NCBI GenBank assembly: GCA_002786025.1 | Contig: NHNW01000005.1 | Span: forward strand, 992,001-1,056,000 | DNA: 64,000 bases | Origin: Zasmidium citrigriseum | Lineage: Eukaryota; Ascomycota; Dothideomycetes; Mycosphaerellales; Mycosphaerellaceae | Reading direction: 5' to 3' | Shown here: positions 20,654-31,461 of the stretch, piece by piece | Numbering within the stretch: position 1 is the first letter of the stretch | Layout of the letters: each line of letters opens with the position of its first letter | Notes under the pieces: generated by a model | Database searches by the model: none | Told to the model about the DNA's origin: nothing | What the model saw: the letters and a program-made list of their open reading frames with translations, nothing else | Position numbers and translations under genes: made by a program

Positions 20654-22701
20654 TCAGACTACGACAGTCTGACTCTCGCCTTTGCGGTGGGAGAAGAAAC
20701 GTCTGATGCTCAGCGTTCGCGAAGCTTTGGAAGAGTGTGTCGGTCGTGGAGAGTTGTCTGACGTCGATGTCTCCCATGCTTTAGAGTTCGGAGTGTTATC
20801 TTTACTCTTCATGCTGGCTTGGGAAGGTGTCAGTGGCCCGGTATCTTTTGGAAACAGGCCGAGACGCGAGCCTGGAGGTGTGCCGTGTCCTGCGGCGTCT
20901 TCCTTCTCTGGTTCGAGTGGCAGGTCTTTGTCCGTGTCGGTGGTAAAGTCGGTAGGCGATGAAGTGCTGCGTTTCCGATCCTTTTCTGGCGTTGGATCGT
21001 ACGCCGAGTCGATTGGTCGGGATATTGGTGCGGTTTTGGGGGTATTCTTGATTGGCGGTGGAAGGTTGCGAAGTTTTCTAGAAAGCCGTCTGGAGAAGCC
21101 GTTGCTGTGATATGTTAGCATCATCGAATGCGAGTAAGAGATAAGACATACGTTATTGAGGGCACCTCTACCTTCTCTGCACCTGCCTGAGGTACAAGCT
21201 TGATTTGGGTGCCAGGCTTCCCTGAGCCAACCGGCTTTCGTGGAATCTTGTTCGGCATCTTTACCGCGATGTTCCCCTGACTTCTTGATCGTCTGACCTG
21301 AGTTGGAGTCTTCGGTCGAGTGGTCTTCATCATCTCGCTCGCGCTCTGGCTTTGCGATCGCCCAGGTTTCGTCGAGGCAGCATCTGGTGGGTTGCTTCTC
21401 AATGGTCCAGAATGTCGCAAGAAATCTCCAAGCTCCCGAATGTTGTCGCGTGACGAGCCCCTGGCATTCCTAGGTCCAGCAGCCTGAACGGCAGAAGCAG
21501 TTCGTGGCCGTGAGCGTGTGGGAGATTTATTCGTACTTGACGAACTTCGAGACCCAGGCTTAGGCGCCGCACGACGAGGTTGCTCATATCTGGTCTCAAA
21601 TGGCACTGGATGCGGCTTCGACATGGTCACACTAACAGCACCACCACTCGTGTCTGGTTCCTGAGGCAGAGGTTTGTCTAACCACGGCCCGGGCTTTCGG
21701 TAGACGACAGCCTCCTTTGCGAACTTGGACCGTACCCCTGGAGAAGTGGTTCCTGACTGCTGGGTCGCTGGCGAGTCAGTCCTACTTTGCGGTTTGTTTC
21801 TCCTACTCGCAGCTCCAGCCAATTTGTTGATTTCCCCAATTACGTTTCCAAGAGAGACGAGATCGTTGTTGAGGTTCTTGCTTTTCGTCAACAGGTCGTT
21901 CAGGTACTTCAGCCAGCCTTGTTCGTTGCCACGCATCGCCGCGAAGACATCAGCAATCTCAATGTTGTCCAGCGGCCAATTGTTCTCAACGTTGGTCAAA
22001 TAACTGCCCAGCTCTTTCGTCGATTCAATCCCGCTCGTGATGTCGAAGACAGCATCGTTCATCGCCTTGGCCGTTCTCCCAATGATCTTCTCAATCTGTT
22101 CATTCCCATGAAGCAAATCCGTGCGAAACTTCTTTTCATCCAGCATGACCTCAAACACTTCCATATGTTGCATGGGTAACTTCAAATATCGAACGCGTTC
22201 TTCGATGTCCTTGATGGCCAGGTCAAAGTCCTCGGAGGTTCGCTCGAGAAACGAATCCACTTCGTTGACATGGTTCTGCAAGATGCGAACGACTTCCTCA
22301 TTTGACTTCGCAGATTCCTGTTGTAGAAGGTGCATGCCAAAGACGATTTGAGCCATCAATTTGAGGAAAGGATGATGCTTGGCGTCCGGTTTCTGTTTCC
22401 AACGAGTCTTGCGAACATCTTCGTAACGTTGCGCTTCGAGCAGCTTACGGCGTCTCATCTCGGCGTTCTGGTCGACTGAAGTGGATGATTGTTCGTTTGG
22501 GTCGGTGGAAGTGGACTCGACAATTGACTCTTCAAATGCACCCTGAAAGGAGGGGATGGGGTGCACGGGAGGGGCCATGGCTGGGTCGTTGTCCTCGTCA
22601 ATATCGGGGTCGGTATCGCTGGTGCCATGATCCGAGTCCTGCAACGACAGCGAGTGAAACTCGTCCTCGTCGTCAGTCTCGTGGTCGTGTAGGGTTGCCA
22701 T
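20654..22701 (-). CDS. Conserved filamentous-fungus protein with coiled coil, function unknown
   Basis: Two exons on the minus strand, 22701-21152 and 21104-20654, with a 47 nt intron that has donor GTATGT, branch GCTAAC and acceptor CACAG. The product has 666 residues. The N-terminal 80 residues are acidic and disordered. Residues about 85-275 are helical, with RRRKLLEAQRYEDVRKTRWK and LMAQIVFGMHLLQQESAKSN, and look like a coiled-coil dimeriser; I recall this region as conserved across Pezizomycotina. The rest is Ser/Pro/Arg-rich and probably a phosphorylation target, ending in a basic stretch. No catalytic motif is seen. The gene is convergent with the TRP-channel gene, 352 bp apart. Confidence 0.78.
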
Positions 22702-23491
22702 GCCTTTGGCGGAGGCGCCGGCCAGCGGCGACGAGCCTGGCAGCAGGAGAGTGTGAAACAGCGCAGGGTGTGACTCGAGGGCGGTGGGATATGCAAGATA
22801 TGCAGGAGATATTGCATATGGCTAAAGCTGGACGCAGCTCAGCGCACATTGGCCGGCAGAGAATGGTTCGCGAAGGCGCATGACAGGGACGGGCAGCGCG
22901 GCGTGGGTGAGAGAGTCGTCGAGGAAGAGGACAGAGGAGGAGGAGTGCGACATCAGCAGCGCCATGGATGGATGAGCGTGCTGGCACATGGTGGTACAAA
23001 ACGGCGGCGGCGGAGGAGGGGATCAAACCACAAACCACGACGCCAATCCTTTCTCAGCATCGACGCTTCCGACATGGGACCTCCCTCGACAATACCTTGC
23101 AAACGCCAGAACATACCGACCTCACCTGTCTGACCAGACTCATACTCCCGGAGGCTTCTACTACTATTCTATACCCTCAACTTCATAGCAGTCCGGTCGC
23201 TCGCCATACTGCCGCCGTCTCGCGCACTGCGTGACTCTATTTCGAGAGCTCACTGCAGCTGGCAAGCCACCAAAATTCGTGTTTCAGAACCATCTCACCT
23301 GCAGTGCCGCTACACACTACTACAGCACTACCTCGCCCGTCGTCACGAGACTGCATTCGCTCTTCGTGTTGTTGTGGGAGAGACTCTGCAGATCGTCCAT
23401 CGCGACTGCCCGAACAGCACCCAGCCCGCCAAGCATCGGAAAGAGCTTGAGCGCGTCGTCAACACGCGTCTGAGCGTCTCACTCTGTCCAC
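22702..23491. other. Divergent intergenic region
   Basis: About 790 bases between the start codons of two divergent genes, so it should contain both promoters. Several overlapping short frames are present without coding character. No TATA box or clear dyad was recognised. Confidence 0.5.
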
Positions 23492-24505
23492 ATGCCCATC
23501 CAACACCATTTCAACGGCGAGGCCGACGTTCTCAATAAGACGGTCATCGAACGCAACGATGTGAGGAGGAACCTTGCCGCGCTACAGAAAACCCTACAGC
23601 GCATCGAATCCGTCCCAACCCAGGTCACCGCAGAGATCAAGTTGAACGTATCCGGCCCAGTGCCGAGAGAGCACATCTACACCATCGCCATCACCGACTC
23701 TCAGTTTGATCCCCAAGTCTTTGCGCGCACGAAAACTCCTGCAAAGCCCTCGAAACGCGGATCGTCAATTGTGGGATCTGCATCTGCAAACTCGCCACCC
23801 CCTTCAAGTCATGGGTTCGATGATAGCCGATTGACGAACGTGGAGGACGGCGATGTGGTCGAAGTGCGTCCTCCGAAACGGCCACGCGTTGAGACCGAGG
23901 AACCTGTTTCAGACGACCCGGTCCAGCAGCGTCTTAACGAGATTTTAAGCTTTGTTAAGAAATGGCACGATGAGTGGAAAGCTCAAGGTGGATGGTTGTT
24001 TGACAACTTGAATGGCAGTACTAAGATCGCCAACGAACGAAACGCTGACCTGGACAAGAAACTTGAGGGCATGCAAGACATTCTGGGACAGAGCATGAAC
24101 TCTGCGAATGCGACGACCATGTCAGAACTGTCCAATATCACAAAGCTAATACCCTGGCTGGAACACTGTCGCAAAACGCATGCCGACAAAGTCCAAGCGA
24201 GGGAAGAGAAGTGGCGATCTTCAAGTGCTTCCTTTCACGACCAGTCACGCAGGGACAGAGAGGCGGCGGAGAAGCGGTTGGAGGAGAAGTTGGAGGCACA
24301 GCAGAAGCTATTAATCAAGATCGCAGAGTCGAATGGGGTCGATGTTGATTTGGACGAGCTCATGTCAAGACGAAGCAGGGAGTCCAGTCTTGGGGCCCAG
24401 CTAACTGCAGAGCTGAACATGGAAGCAACACGAGCAGGCGAGGCCAGTGGGAGTGCGAAAAAGAATCGTGGCCACCAGCAACAGCCCATTGATATTGACG
24501 ACTGA
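23492..24505 (+). CDS. Conserved hypothetical protein with coiled coil
   Basis: A single exon of 337 residues that I cannot assign to a family. The N-terminal 75 residues (FNGEADVLNKTVIERNDVRR, then LAALQKTLQRIESVPTQVTA) look folded and possibly helical. A disordered segment with a basic patch PPKRPRV (about 127-133, a candidate nuclear-localisation signal) follows. Residues about 225-285 are rich in Arg, Glu and Lys (RRDREAAEKRLEEKLEAQQKLL) and likely form a coiled coil. The end is acidic (PIDIDD). The gene is convergent with the D-serine dehydratase gene, 38 bp away. A nuclear structural role is possible but only a guess from composition. Confidence 0.7.
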   Translation: MPIQHHFNGEADVLNKTVIERNDVRRNLAALQKTLQRIESVPTQVTAEIKLNVSGPVPREHIYTIAITDSQFDPQVFARTKTPAKPSKRGSSIVGSASANSPPPSSHGFDDSRLTNVEDGDVVEVRPPKRPRVETEEPVSDDPVQQRLNEILSFVKKWHDEWKAQGGWLFDNLNGSTKIANERNADLDKKLEGMQDILGQSMNSANATTMSELSNITKLIPWLEHCRKTHADKVQAREEKWRSSSASFHDQSRRDREAAEKRLEEKLEAQQKLLIKIAESNGVDVDLDELMSRRSRESSLGAQLTAELNMEATRAGEASGSAKKNRGHQQQPIDIDD

Positions 24506-24543
24506 AGCGCAAAACTTTTGGAGTCGACATCTATGACTAAATT

Positions 24544-25953
24544 TCACCATCCGCGCCACCGGATCCACACGTCCTCAATACGCTCAGGATCAGGCTTGTC
24601 TGAGTCTACCACCAGATACCATCCGAAGTTCACACTGGCTATACAAGCGTGATTCGGCCACACCAGAAGCTTCTCTCCAACTTCGAGCTTACGAATATTA
24701 TCAGTCGGGCCCTCCCAAACAAGGTTGCCATGCTCCTGAGAAATTCGTCCAACTATCCAACCAGTCTTTGAGGTCTCAGGGTCATAGACCTGCCCCTCCT
24801 TCGCCGGCCACGGTGTGACGACTCCCCAACCTGGATATGACTTGCAAGGTTCCCGTCCAAACACGATACCACCTGCCGCTATCAATGCCTCGGGTTTCTC
24901 GCCACGATCAGGATAATCACTTGCAACTTCAGTCAAGATCCTCATGCCGAGATCTTTGAATGAGAGAAGGCTTTGCTTCGGGTTAGAGGCAGCATGCTGG
25001 GGTCGGGCGCGAGTCGCTAGCTGCTGCATGTCCATGACAGGGTAGACTCCAGCGTGGAACTCGACCGCAAAAGATTGCTTGCATTTCTCAATGATGGACC
25101 GGTACTGCTTCGTGCTCTCGCCGTCTTCAAGGAGGTTCTGAATGGCAGTCGTCGTTGGGGAAGCGCCAAGTGAGAGGACGACTTTCGGTGCGTTTGGATC
25201 GCTGCTGATACTCGCGCCAGTGCACTTCAGGAACTCCAAAGCACCCTCTTCCAACCCTTGCAGCTCCTCGGCCATGAATTTCAATGCTTCCTCAGGGCTC
25301 GACACGCTGTAACTGTGTCCCATATGAGTGTAAACTCCCGCGAGAGTTGCTCGCTTTGAGGCCTTCAGAGCGTAAGCAACATCCGCGAGCTGTTTCGACT
25401 TGGCAGCAACGCCTTCTCGGTGATATCCCACGTCGACATTCATCCAAACGGGAATCTTTCCAGGCCACGTCTTTTCGTCCACAGAGTCCAGAACCTTGAT
25501 GTGAGATGGATGATCCGCAAAGACGCCAACAGTCCCCTCTCCCAGAATTCTCGCTATCGCCGCCAGTCGTGGAACCGCCGACGGCGACAAAGGCAGTCCA
25601 TACAAAATATTGACCTCCTTTCCATCCGCTTTGCACTCAAACAACCACGGCGCCAGCTGCTCAATCTCCGCCAATGTAGATGCCACAAACTTGACAGATC
25701 TCGAGTCTTTGCCCACTTGCAGCTGGGCGAGCTGAGTCGTCTTGTGCGTTTTGACGTGAGCTCGAAATCCAACACCAAGTTTCTCCGCCGTGTCGAGCAT
25801 TAATTTGCAGTTCCTCCTAACCACTGCGGCATCCAGGATTGCGGCTGGTGCTTGGACATCTTTGATTTGCTTTCCGAGGAATTGTAGTTTTAGTGATGCT
25901 TCTGAGGGGCTTGGATAGAGCGTCGAGGCTGTGTATGGTAGGCCGGAGTCCAT
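24544..25953 (-). CDS. DSD1: D-serine dehydratase-like PLP enzyme (DSD1 / fold-type III)
   Basis: A single exon of 469 residues. The N-terminal TIM-barrel has the alanine-racemase-like start PAAILDAAVVRRNCKLMLDT and the motif FRAHVKTHKT, where Lys68 is the likely lysine binding pyridoxal phosphate. MNVDVGYHREG and GVYTHMGHSY are further barrel motifs. The C-terminal beta domain has LLVWPNHACIASVNFGWYLVVD, which holds the His and Cys that bind zinc in eukaryotic D-serine dehydratase. That enzyme deaminates D-serine to pyruvate and ammonia and detoxifies D-amino acids. A D-threonine aldolase activity cannot be excluded from sequence alone. It is transcribed divergently from TAN1. Confidence 0.88.
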   Translation of the reverse strand: MDSGLPYTASTLYPSPSEASLKLQFLGKQIKDVQAPAAILDAAVVRRNCKLMLDTAEKLGVGFRAHVKTHKTTQLAQLQVGKDSRSVKFVASTLAEIEQLAPWLFECKADGKEVNILYGLPLSPSAVPRLAAIARILGEGTVGVFADHPSHIKVLDSVDEKTWPGKIPVWMNVDVGYHREGVAAKSKQLADVAYALKASKRATLAGVYTHMGHSYSVSSPEEALKFMAEELQGLEEGALEFLKCTGASISSDPNAPKVVLSLGASPTTTAIQNLLEDGESTKQYRSIIEKCKQSFAVEFHAGVYPVMDMQQLATRARPQHAASNPKQSLLSFKDLGMRILTEVASDYPDRGEKPEALIAAGGIVFGREPCKSYPGWGVVTPWPAKEGQVYDPETSKTGWIVGRISQEHGNLVWEGPTDNIRKLEVGEKLLVWPNHACIASVNFGWYLVVDSDKPDPERIEDVWIRWRGW

Positions 25954-26352
25954 GTTGTCGTTGTACGATGGGACAAGTGTTCACAGCGAAAGATGAAGTG
26001 AAGTCGAAGATATAGTTCTTGTTGCCCGCAGTTGGCCGGCCGCCGCGGAAGAAGTCTGGCAGCGAAAACAGTTATAATGACTGATGAAGCTATTGTGGAG
26101 GCTTGTACTGAGTCACTCACGCCCTACGAGGTATGATTGAGGCCAGAGTGATGAAGTGAAGTCGAAGTTTCCTCCCCGCCGACATCGTTGTCGTCGAGTG
26201 GAACAGGCTGAAAGTTGACCCGCCAAGCTTCGATTTGGAAGCCCCACTTCGTCACCTTCTTCCACTGCGACAATCTCGCACACGTGAACAACTCCGGCGA
26301 CTCGACCGAACCTGATAACCAGCACGGCGGCATCTTTCCGTCACCCACACAC
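25954..26352. promoter_or_regulatory. Divergent promoter region DSD1 / TAN1
   Basis: The 399 bp between two start codons facing apart must hold both promoters. A short sequence GATGAAGTGAAGTCGAAG occurs twice, at about 25993 and 26149, in the same orientation. No TATA box was seen. Confidence 0.5.
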
Positions 26353-27493
26353 ATGATGGATCAGGGCACGAAACGCAAGGCGGACGACGCGCCAGCCAAT
26401 GCCGAAAAGCGGGTCAAGGTGAGTGCGGTGGCAGATTTCAGATTTTTTACCCCGAGATCCCCAAACAAGACCGTTCGCTTGTGGCGGTGCTAATGTCTCG
26501 TGCCTTATTAGACGAAGAAGCAATGGCGCGTGCCGAGAAAGGGCGGCGAGTTGCCGAAGAGTATTGAGCCTGGCGATAGTGGGATTTGGGTTACGTGCAG
26601 TAAGGGCAAGGAAGGGAAGTGTATTGGGGAGATTATGGATCTTTTCAATGAGTATGCGGAAAGACTCTATCCTCAAGCGGAACAGGACGCCGACGAGGAT
26701 GAGGACGAGGAAGAGGATATTGAGAAGGCGATTAAGGCTGAAGTCAAAGAGATCCGCAAGCCTGGAGCTGCTCGGTTGTTCACGCCGGTGAAGATCAATG
26801 TTCAGTGCGGTAAGTGACTTTATCACATGTCAAAAGCCGTCAGACAGCGAGCTAATATTGGCCGCAGTCATCTTCATCAAGACGATAGCACCGGTCGAGC
26901 CCGTGTCGCTGGTCAAGACGATCTGCGAAGAAGCAATGGCGAACAGAGAGCGCAAACGCACGAGGTTCGCTCAACGAATGTCTCCAATGACACTCATGGG
27001 CCGAGCATCAACGGAAGGACTGGAGAAGGTGGCTCAGGACGTCCTCGCACCACACTTTCACCAAGAGCCTTTTCAGAAGCGAACGGTATGTTCCTTTGCC
27101 TGCCTTGCTGCCCGAACTATCGTGCATTCGTATTCGCAATGCTAACACATATCGGGCAGTTCGCTATTCGGCCCACGCTCCGCAACCACAATATCTTGAC
27201 GCGCGACAGTGTGATCAAGCAGGTGGCGTCGATAGTAGGACCGGGCCATCAGGTTGATTTGAAAAACTACGAGCTCCTGGTTGTGGTGGAGGTCTACCAG
27301 GTAAGTGGCTGTTATAGAGTTTCGAGCTGCTCGTCGCCACGTGCATGCTTGCTGTATTTTAGCAAAACTTGAAATGCTGACTGAAGCAAAGCATATCTGC
27401 GGTGTCAGCGTTGTCGACAATGACTTTGAGCGGCTCAAGCGGTTTAACATTTCGGAGATTTTCGACCCTACGCCAAGGGAAGATGCGAAGTGA
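26353..27493 (+). CDS. TAN1: THUMP-domain tRNA acetylation factor Tan1
   Basis: Five exons: 26353-26418, 26512-26809, 26868-27085, 27160-27300 and 27392-27493, giving 274 residues. All introns have GT...AG ends and plausible branch sites, and family sequence continues across each. Tan1 works with the acetyltransferase Kre33/Nat10 to form N4-acetylcytidine at position 12 of tRNA-Ser and tRNA-Leu. Visible signatures are the Lys-rich start, SGIWVTCSKGKEGKCIGEIMDL, an acidic insert, and the C-terminal THUMP part with FAIRPTLRNHN, VDLKNYELLVVVEVYQ and ICGVSVV. The length is near that of the yeast protein (289). Its substrate class includes the tRNA-Ser found at 17129, but linkage is probably accidental. 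The second ATG at 26356 is equally possible as start. Confidence 0.9.
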
Positions 27494-28988
27494 AAAGGAC
27501 GGCCATCGAAGACGTGAAGTGAAGATTGCCTGTTGAAGAAATGATGGACATCTCGTGGCCGTCTTCAAGTACTTCTTCGCCCGCAGTCCCTCGGTCGTAC
27601 CTATTTCAGGTACCTGTCCTCGTGCTGAGCGTGGTGGTGGGGGCCACCGCAGATGCCATCGACATGTCTGCTACATCCGCATCGGTCACGACAGGCGACA
27701 TGTCAGGCGAGGAGGATCTTCGGCTGCACCGTTCCGTGCACCGGGCGAGTGGTACTCGCTTAATGGAACGAGGCGCGCTCCTGCCGCAAACCTTACGGCA
27801 GCCGATGACCTAGGTGTATGCCTGTTGGTGGTTGTAATGGCTGTCTTCGCAGCAGGAATCGTTTCCTTCGATCATACGCTGCGATGGAACGAACGAGCTT
27901 CAGCGGCACGGAATGCATATTCTCTCCTGCAAGCCTTCGCATGCATCGCAAAACCAAGATTTGATGGGCCTTCAATCAATCTCGCGATCGGGGACATTGC
28001 CTTGTCAATCTCTGTGTCGCCAGCCATGTGTCTGCAACGTGGACACCCGGGATGCCTTCCGATCCAGCCAGATTCAGCCCTCTGTGGATGAGGCACAAGG
28101 GTGTACAGCAGCGCATGGGTGGCACCTGTCTGCTCCCAAATCCAACACATCGCATGTAACCATCCCCGTCCCTGCCTCTCGCCGGGTCGCACAAGATCTC
28201 GGGGCTTCATCGATATCAAGTTGATGCAGGAGCAACGGCTTTCCGACCGAACGACCAGATTTATTACCTCTCATCTCCATCTTCATCTCGTTCGCCTTTC
28301 TCCAGCCGGCCCCACAATCCTCGCTCGCCTCCCCAAACTCTCTCGGTTTCATTGGCCGGTTCTGATCGCCGCTAGCTCGTCTCCGGCGCAATAGACGAAG
28401 CGCTGACGACTTGCCTCGCCTGTCGCCGAGTCTATTCGACGCCGGCCGTCCTTCTAGACGACACCACAACCATGACGGTCGACACACACGCTTGCTGGCG
28501 CTGCGAGATTTTTTCGTTTATGATCTCCTTCCTATACGGGCCGCGGGCTGCGGGACCTCACGCCTCGGAGCCCACCCAGCATGCGAGATTTATTGATTGA
28601 TTTGATCTTGATCGAGGCTAAACGTGTTGGTTTGCTGCCCACTGACATCTTCTACTTGGGGCTTCGACCACACAGATTGCCGGGTAAGCGGTATGGCGTA
28701 CATTGCCAGGCAAGCCCTTGACTCTCCGTGGCGGTCGTGATTAGAATGCAGCCGTCCTTGCCTCCTACTTCTCGTCCTTGTCCCGTGTACGGTCATATTC
28801 GGTATGCCGCAGCAGTAGTCGTCTGACATCAGGACCCGACCACCACCACCACCATCATCAAGATCCATCCTTCCATACGAGCTCTTTGCCCACTGGGAGA
28901 TGTCCGGAGGAAGGACCAGCATACCGCCTCACGACGTTTCAGACCTCTTCGCCGTCTCTCGGCGCTTCTCGTCCAGAAAGAATACAAA
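27494..28988. other. Intergenic region, no gene seen
   Basis: About 1.5 kb between TAN1 and the APH-like gene. Plus-strand frames up to 178 codons start near 27526 and 27555 but lack motifs, and they overlap equally long frames on the other strand. A run of CCA/CAT repeats near 28840-28860 lies upstream of the next gene. Confidence 0.5.
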
Positions 28989-30086
28989 ATGACGGCCGTC
29001 CTGGAGCAACCCGTTCCCGTCTCCCCACCAGTCTTCCGCTTCAAAATGGCCGCTCCTAGCTCATCACGATCTCCTGACAGAGGCTCTGTCCAACAAGTCG
29101 CCATCAAAGCCCTGCAGACCCGCAACGTCAAAGTGGAACGAATGGACGGCAGCGTCTTTCGAGCTTTCCGTCTCCAACCCCCTAACGACTTCTTCTACGT
29201 CCTGCGCTGTCGGCCCTCGTCATACGTCCGTCTCCTCCGCCACGAAGAGGAAAGACTCCAGACCGAAGCCCTCGTCCTGCAAACTCTCCGTGGACGGACA
29301 GACCTCCTCGTCCCCCGCCTGATCGAATACCACACCACCACCGTCCCCATCGGCAGCCAGTACCTGATCAACGGGCCCTTCAAAGGCTCCGTCTTGTCAG
29401 ACATAGAACCTACGCTCTCCCGCCAGGCCCTCGAGAGCATCGACAGAAGTCTAGGACAATATGTCCGCCACCTCGCCTCCATCACGGGTCCTGCTTTCGG
29501 CGCCGTCCGCCCTTCAACGCCCCCTTCCAACCCTCCTATCTCAACGCCAAATCCCCCCTGGTCAAGAGTCTTCACCTCCCTCCTCGAATCCGCGCTCCGC
29601 GACGGCGAAGACGCCCTCATCTCCCTCCCCTACGACTTCATCCGCGACCAAGCCCGTCGACATCGCGCCGTGCTCGACCAGATCACCACGCCTCGTCTCG
29701 TCATTTTGGAAATGTGCGCGGATCGGAATGTGGTTGTTGATACGGGGAGGGGGACTGTGAGTGGGCTGCTGGATTTTTCGACGGCGATTTGGGGGGATGT
29801 GTTTTTGAGCGATTGTTTTTATCGGACTAGTTTTGGGTTTGCGGAGGGGTTTGGACGGTTGCCGAGGGATAGTGCGGAGGAGAGGTTGAGGCAGTATTTG
29901 TGAGTATTCTTGATTTGATCGATTGAAGGGGGCTTGGCTGACTGATGTGACAGATATGTGATGTATCACTCCCTCTTGGCTGTTGTCAGGCAGTGCTATC
30001 GACCGAGCGAGGACGGGAATGAGTTGGAGGCGAGGAAGAGTCTTACCACGGCGTTGGCGCAGTTGGCGAAGTTCTCGAAAGGCTGA
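28989..30086 (+). CDS. Aminoglycoside-phosphotransferase-fold protein with degenerate active site
   Basis: Two exons, 28989-29899 and 29954-30086, joined by a 54 nt intron (GTGAGT...GACAG with a GCTGAC branch site); 347 residues. It resembles the APH/choline-kinase-like family common in fungi: EEERLQTEALVLQTL as the helix with the conserved glutamate, YLINGPFKGSVLSDI near the hinge, and GLLDFSTAIWGDVFLSDCFY where active enzymes have the metal-binding aspartate. The catalytic loop, normally HGDxxxxN, reads LEMCADRNVV (about 240-249): His and catalytic Asp are absent. It may therefore be a pseudokinase or bind a ligand without phosphorylating it. No substrate can be named. The start is supported by a clean upstream leader. 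Confidence 0.8.
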
Positions 30087-31461
30087 TGGGATTCAGAGGC
30101 ATGAGTGGAATGATGGGACATCGCTTCTCGGAATCGGGTCCTACGAAGGAGAGGCTTTTTCGGCACCGTACGGCTTCCCGGCAGCCGGAAATCAGACACA
30201 TACATGGACCTATGTTCCAGGCACGACGATTCCGGTTTGAAAACGAAGGATTCGACATCTGGGATGTCGTCCAGTTGGGAGGGGGATAATGGCCGCTCGG
30301 TTCGACCGTTTCGGTCGATATCCATCCGAGTACAGCCATGGCGTTGCGGCTGAATACACAAGACGGCTTAACCAGCCGTCTCGGCTATGGGGACAAAGAG
30401 CTGGAGGCGTGCGGCTGGGAGGAAAGGTGTTCATAGGAAGCACGCCGGACTGTGGTCGAACATGAGGTTAGACGATTCTTAATGAGGTATGAAAATCCTC
30501 GGAATCCGCGCAAAGACTTCTCGCTTTTGTATCGGCAAATCTCATGATCTCGCGCGCACTCTCGTTGTCGGCGTCTGCTTCGTGATATTGAAGAGGATAG
30601 GTGTTCTTTTGAGCTCGGTATCGTATGGTATATTGTCGTGAATTCTCGCATGTTTCATCCGTCCAAACTCACGGCTTCGTTCAATGTCGTGATATAGTCA
30701 CTGATAGCATTACTTTAGTCCTTAGAAAGCATTGTGGTCCTGGAGGTGGTCTTGAAGTTCATACACGTCTCCATGAGGCTGACCTCGGATGCATACGGAT
30801 CATTTGGCCATATGGTCTCGGTATCAGCTTAGCTGAGACATCTGAATGAAACCCGTGCCGAGTCTTGATAGTCTCACGGGCCCTCGTTCAGCCCATGTGC
30901 TGAAAGGATACGTGTACCATGAACACTTGCAGTGGCACTTGCAGTGGAGAGAAAAGACCTTCATATGTCGATGATCAGGAGTCTGGACTGGTCTTGTGTC
31001 AACAGTTTGCAGGTGAAGAAGTCACTGTGGCAGCAGAGTTTAAGGTAGTCGATGGCCAGAGCTTTCGTCGGCTAAATCCCGGGCCCGTGGGGGTTGGTGA
31101 ATAATCAAGGCTTCATGAGCGTTGAACATTGATTTTCCTCGACTTTAAAGGGAGAAATGTGAATTTAAAAGCAGCCAATGTGGTGAATAGTATTCAAAAG
31201 GCAACTGACCCATGCTAAGAGTGGTTGCCAGGGCTTGTGAGAGCGTATGGAGCGTGGGGCTAAATCTGGAAGAGGACAAGTATCCGCACGTGTCAAGGGT
31301 CCGGTAGCTCCCACGAAGACCACTTGTAATCTCGAGCTTCTCGACTTTCTTTCTGATTTCCACCACTCTCGACTCCTCGTCTTCCACCACCGCAATCGCC
31401 TTCGACAGTATCTGGAGTTGATAACGAGTCTCGGTCCTTTACATTCTGCATCGCACACAAG
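30087..31461. other. Intergenic region with hairpins, promoter of PDI
   Basis: About 1.37 kb. The first 300 bases, downstream of the APH-like stop, contain three perfect short hairpins (listed separately). Further on there is a direct repeat of CACTTGCAGTGG (30927-30950 region). The end holds the CT-rich leader of the disulfide isomerase gene. No convincing coding frame was seen. Confidence 0.5.
30253..30381. repeat. Three perfect short inverted repeats
   Basis: CGACATC-TGG-GATGTCG at 30253-30269, TCGACCG-TTT-CGGTCGA at 30302-30318 and AGACGGCT-TAACC-AGCCGTCT at 30361-30381. Stems are 7, 7 and 8 bp with loops of 3, 3 and 5 nt, and the stems differ in sequence. They lie 170-300 bases after the APH-like stop and may fall in its 3' untranslated region. 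Confidence 0.7.

Noticed and set aside
27526..28091. Overlapping plus-strand frames of 95 and 178 codons after TAN1
   Set aside because: The two frames overlap in different phases, show Arg/Gly/His-rich random-looking composition and no splice-supported extension.
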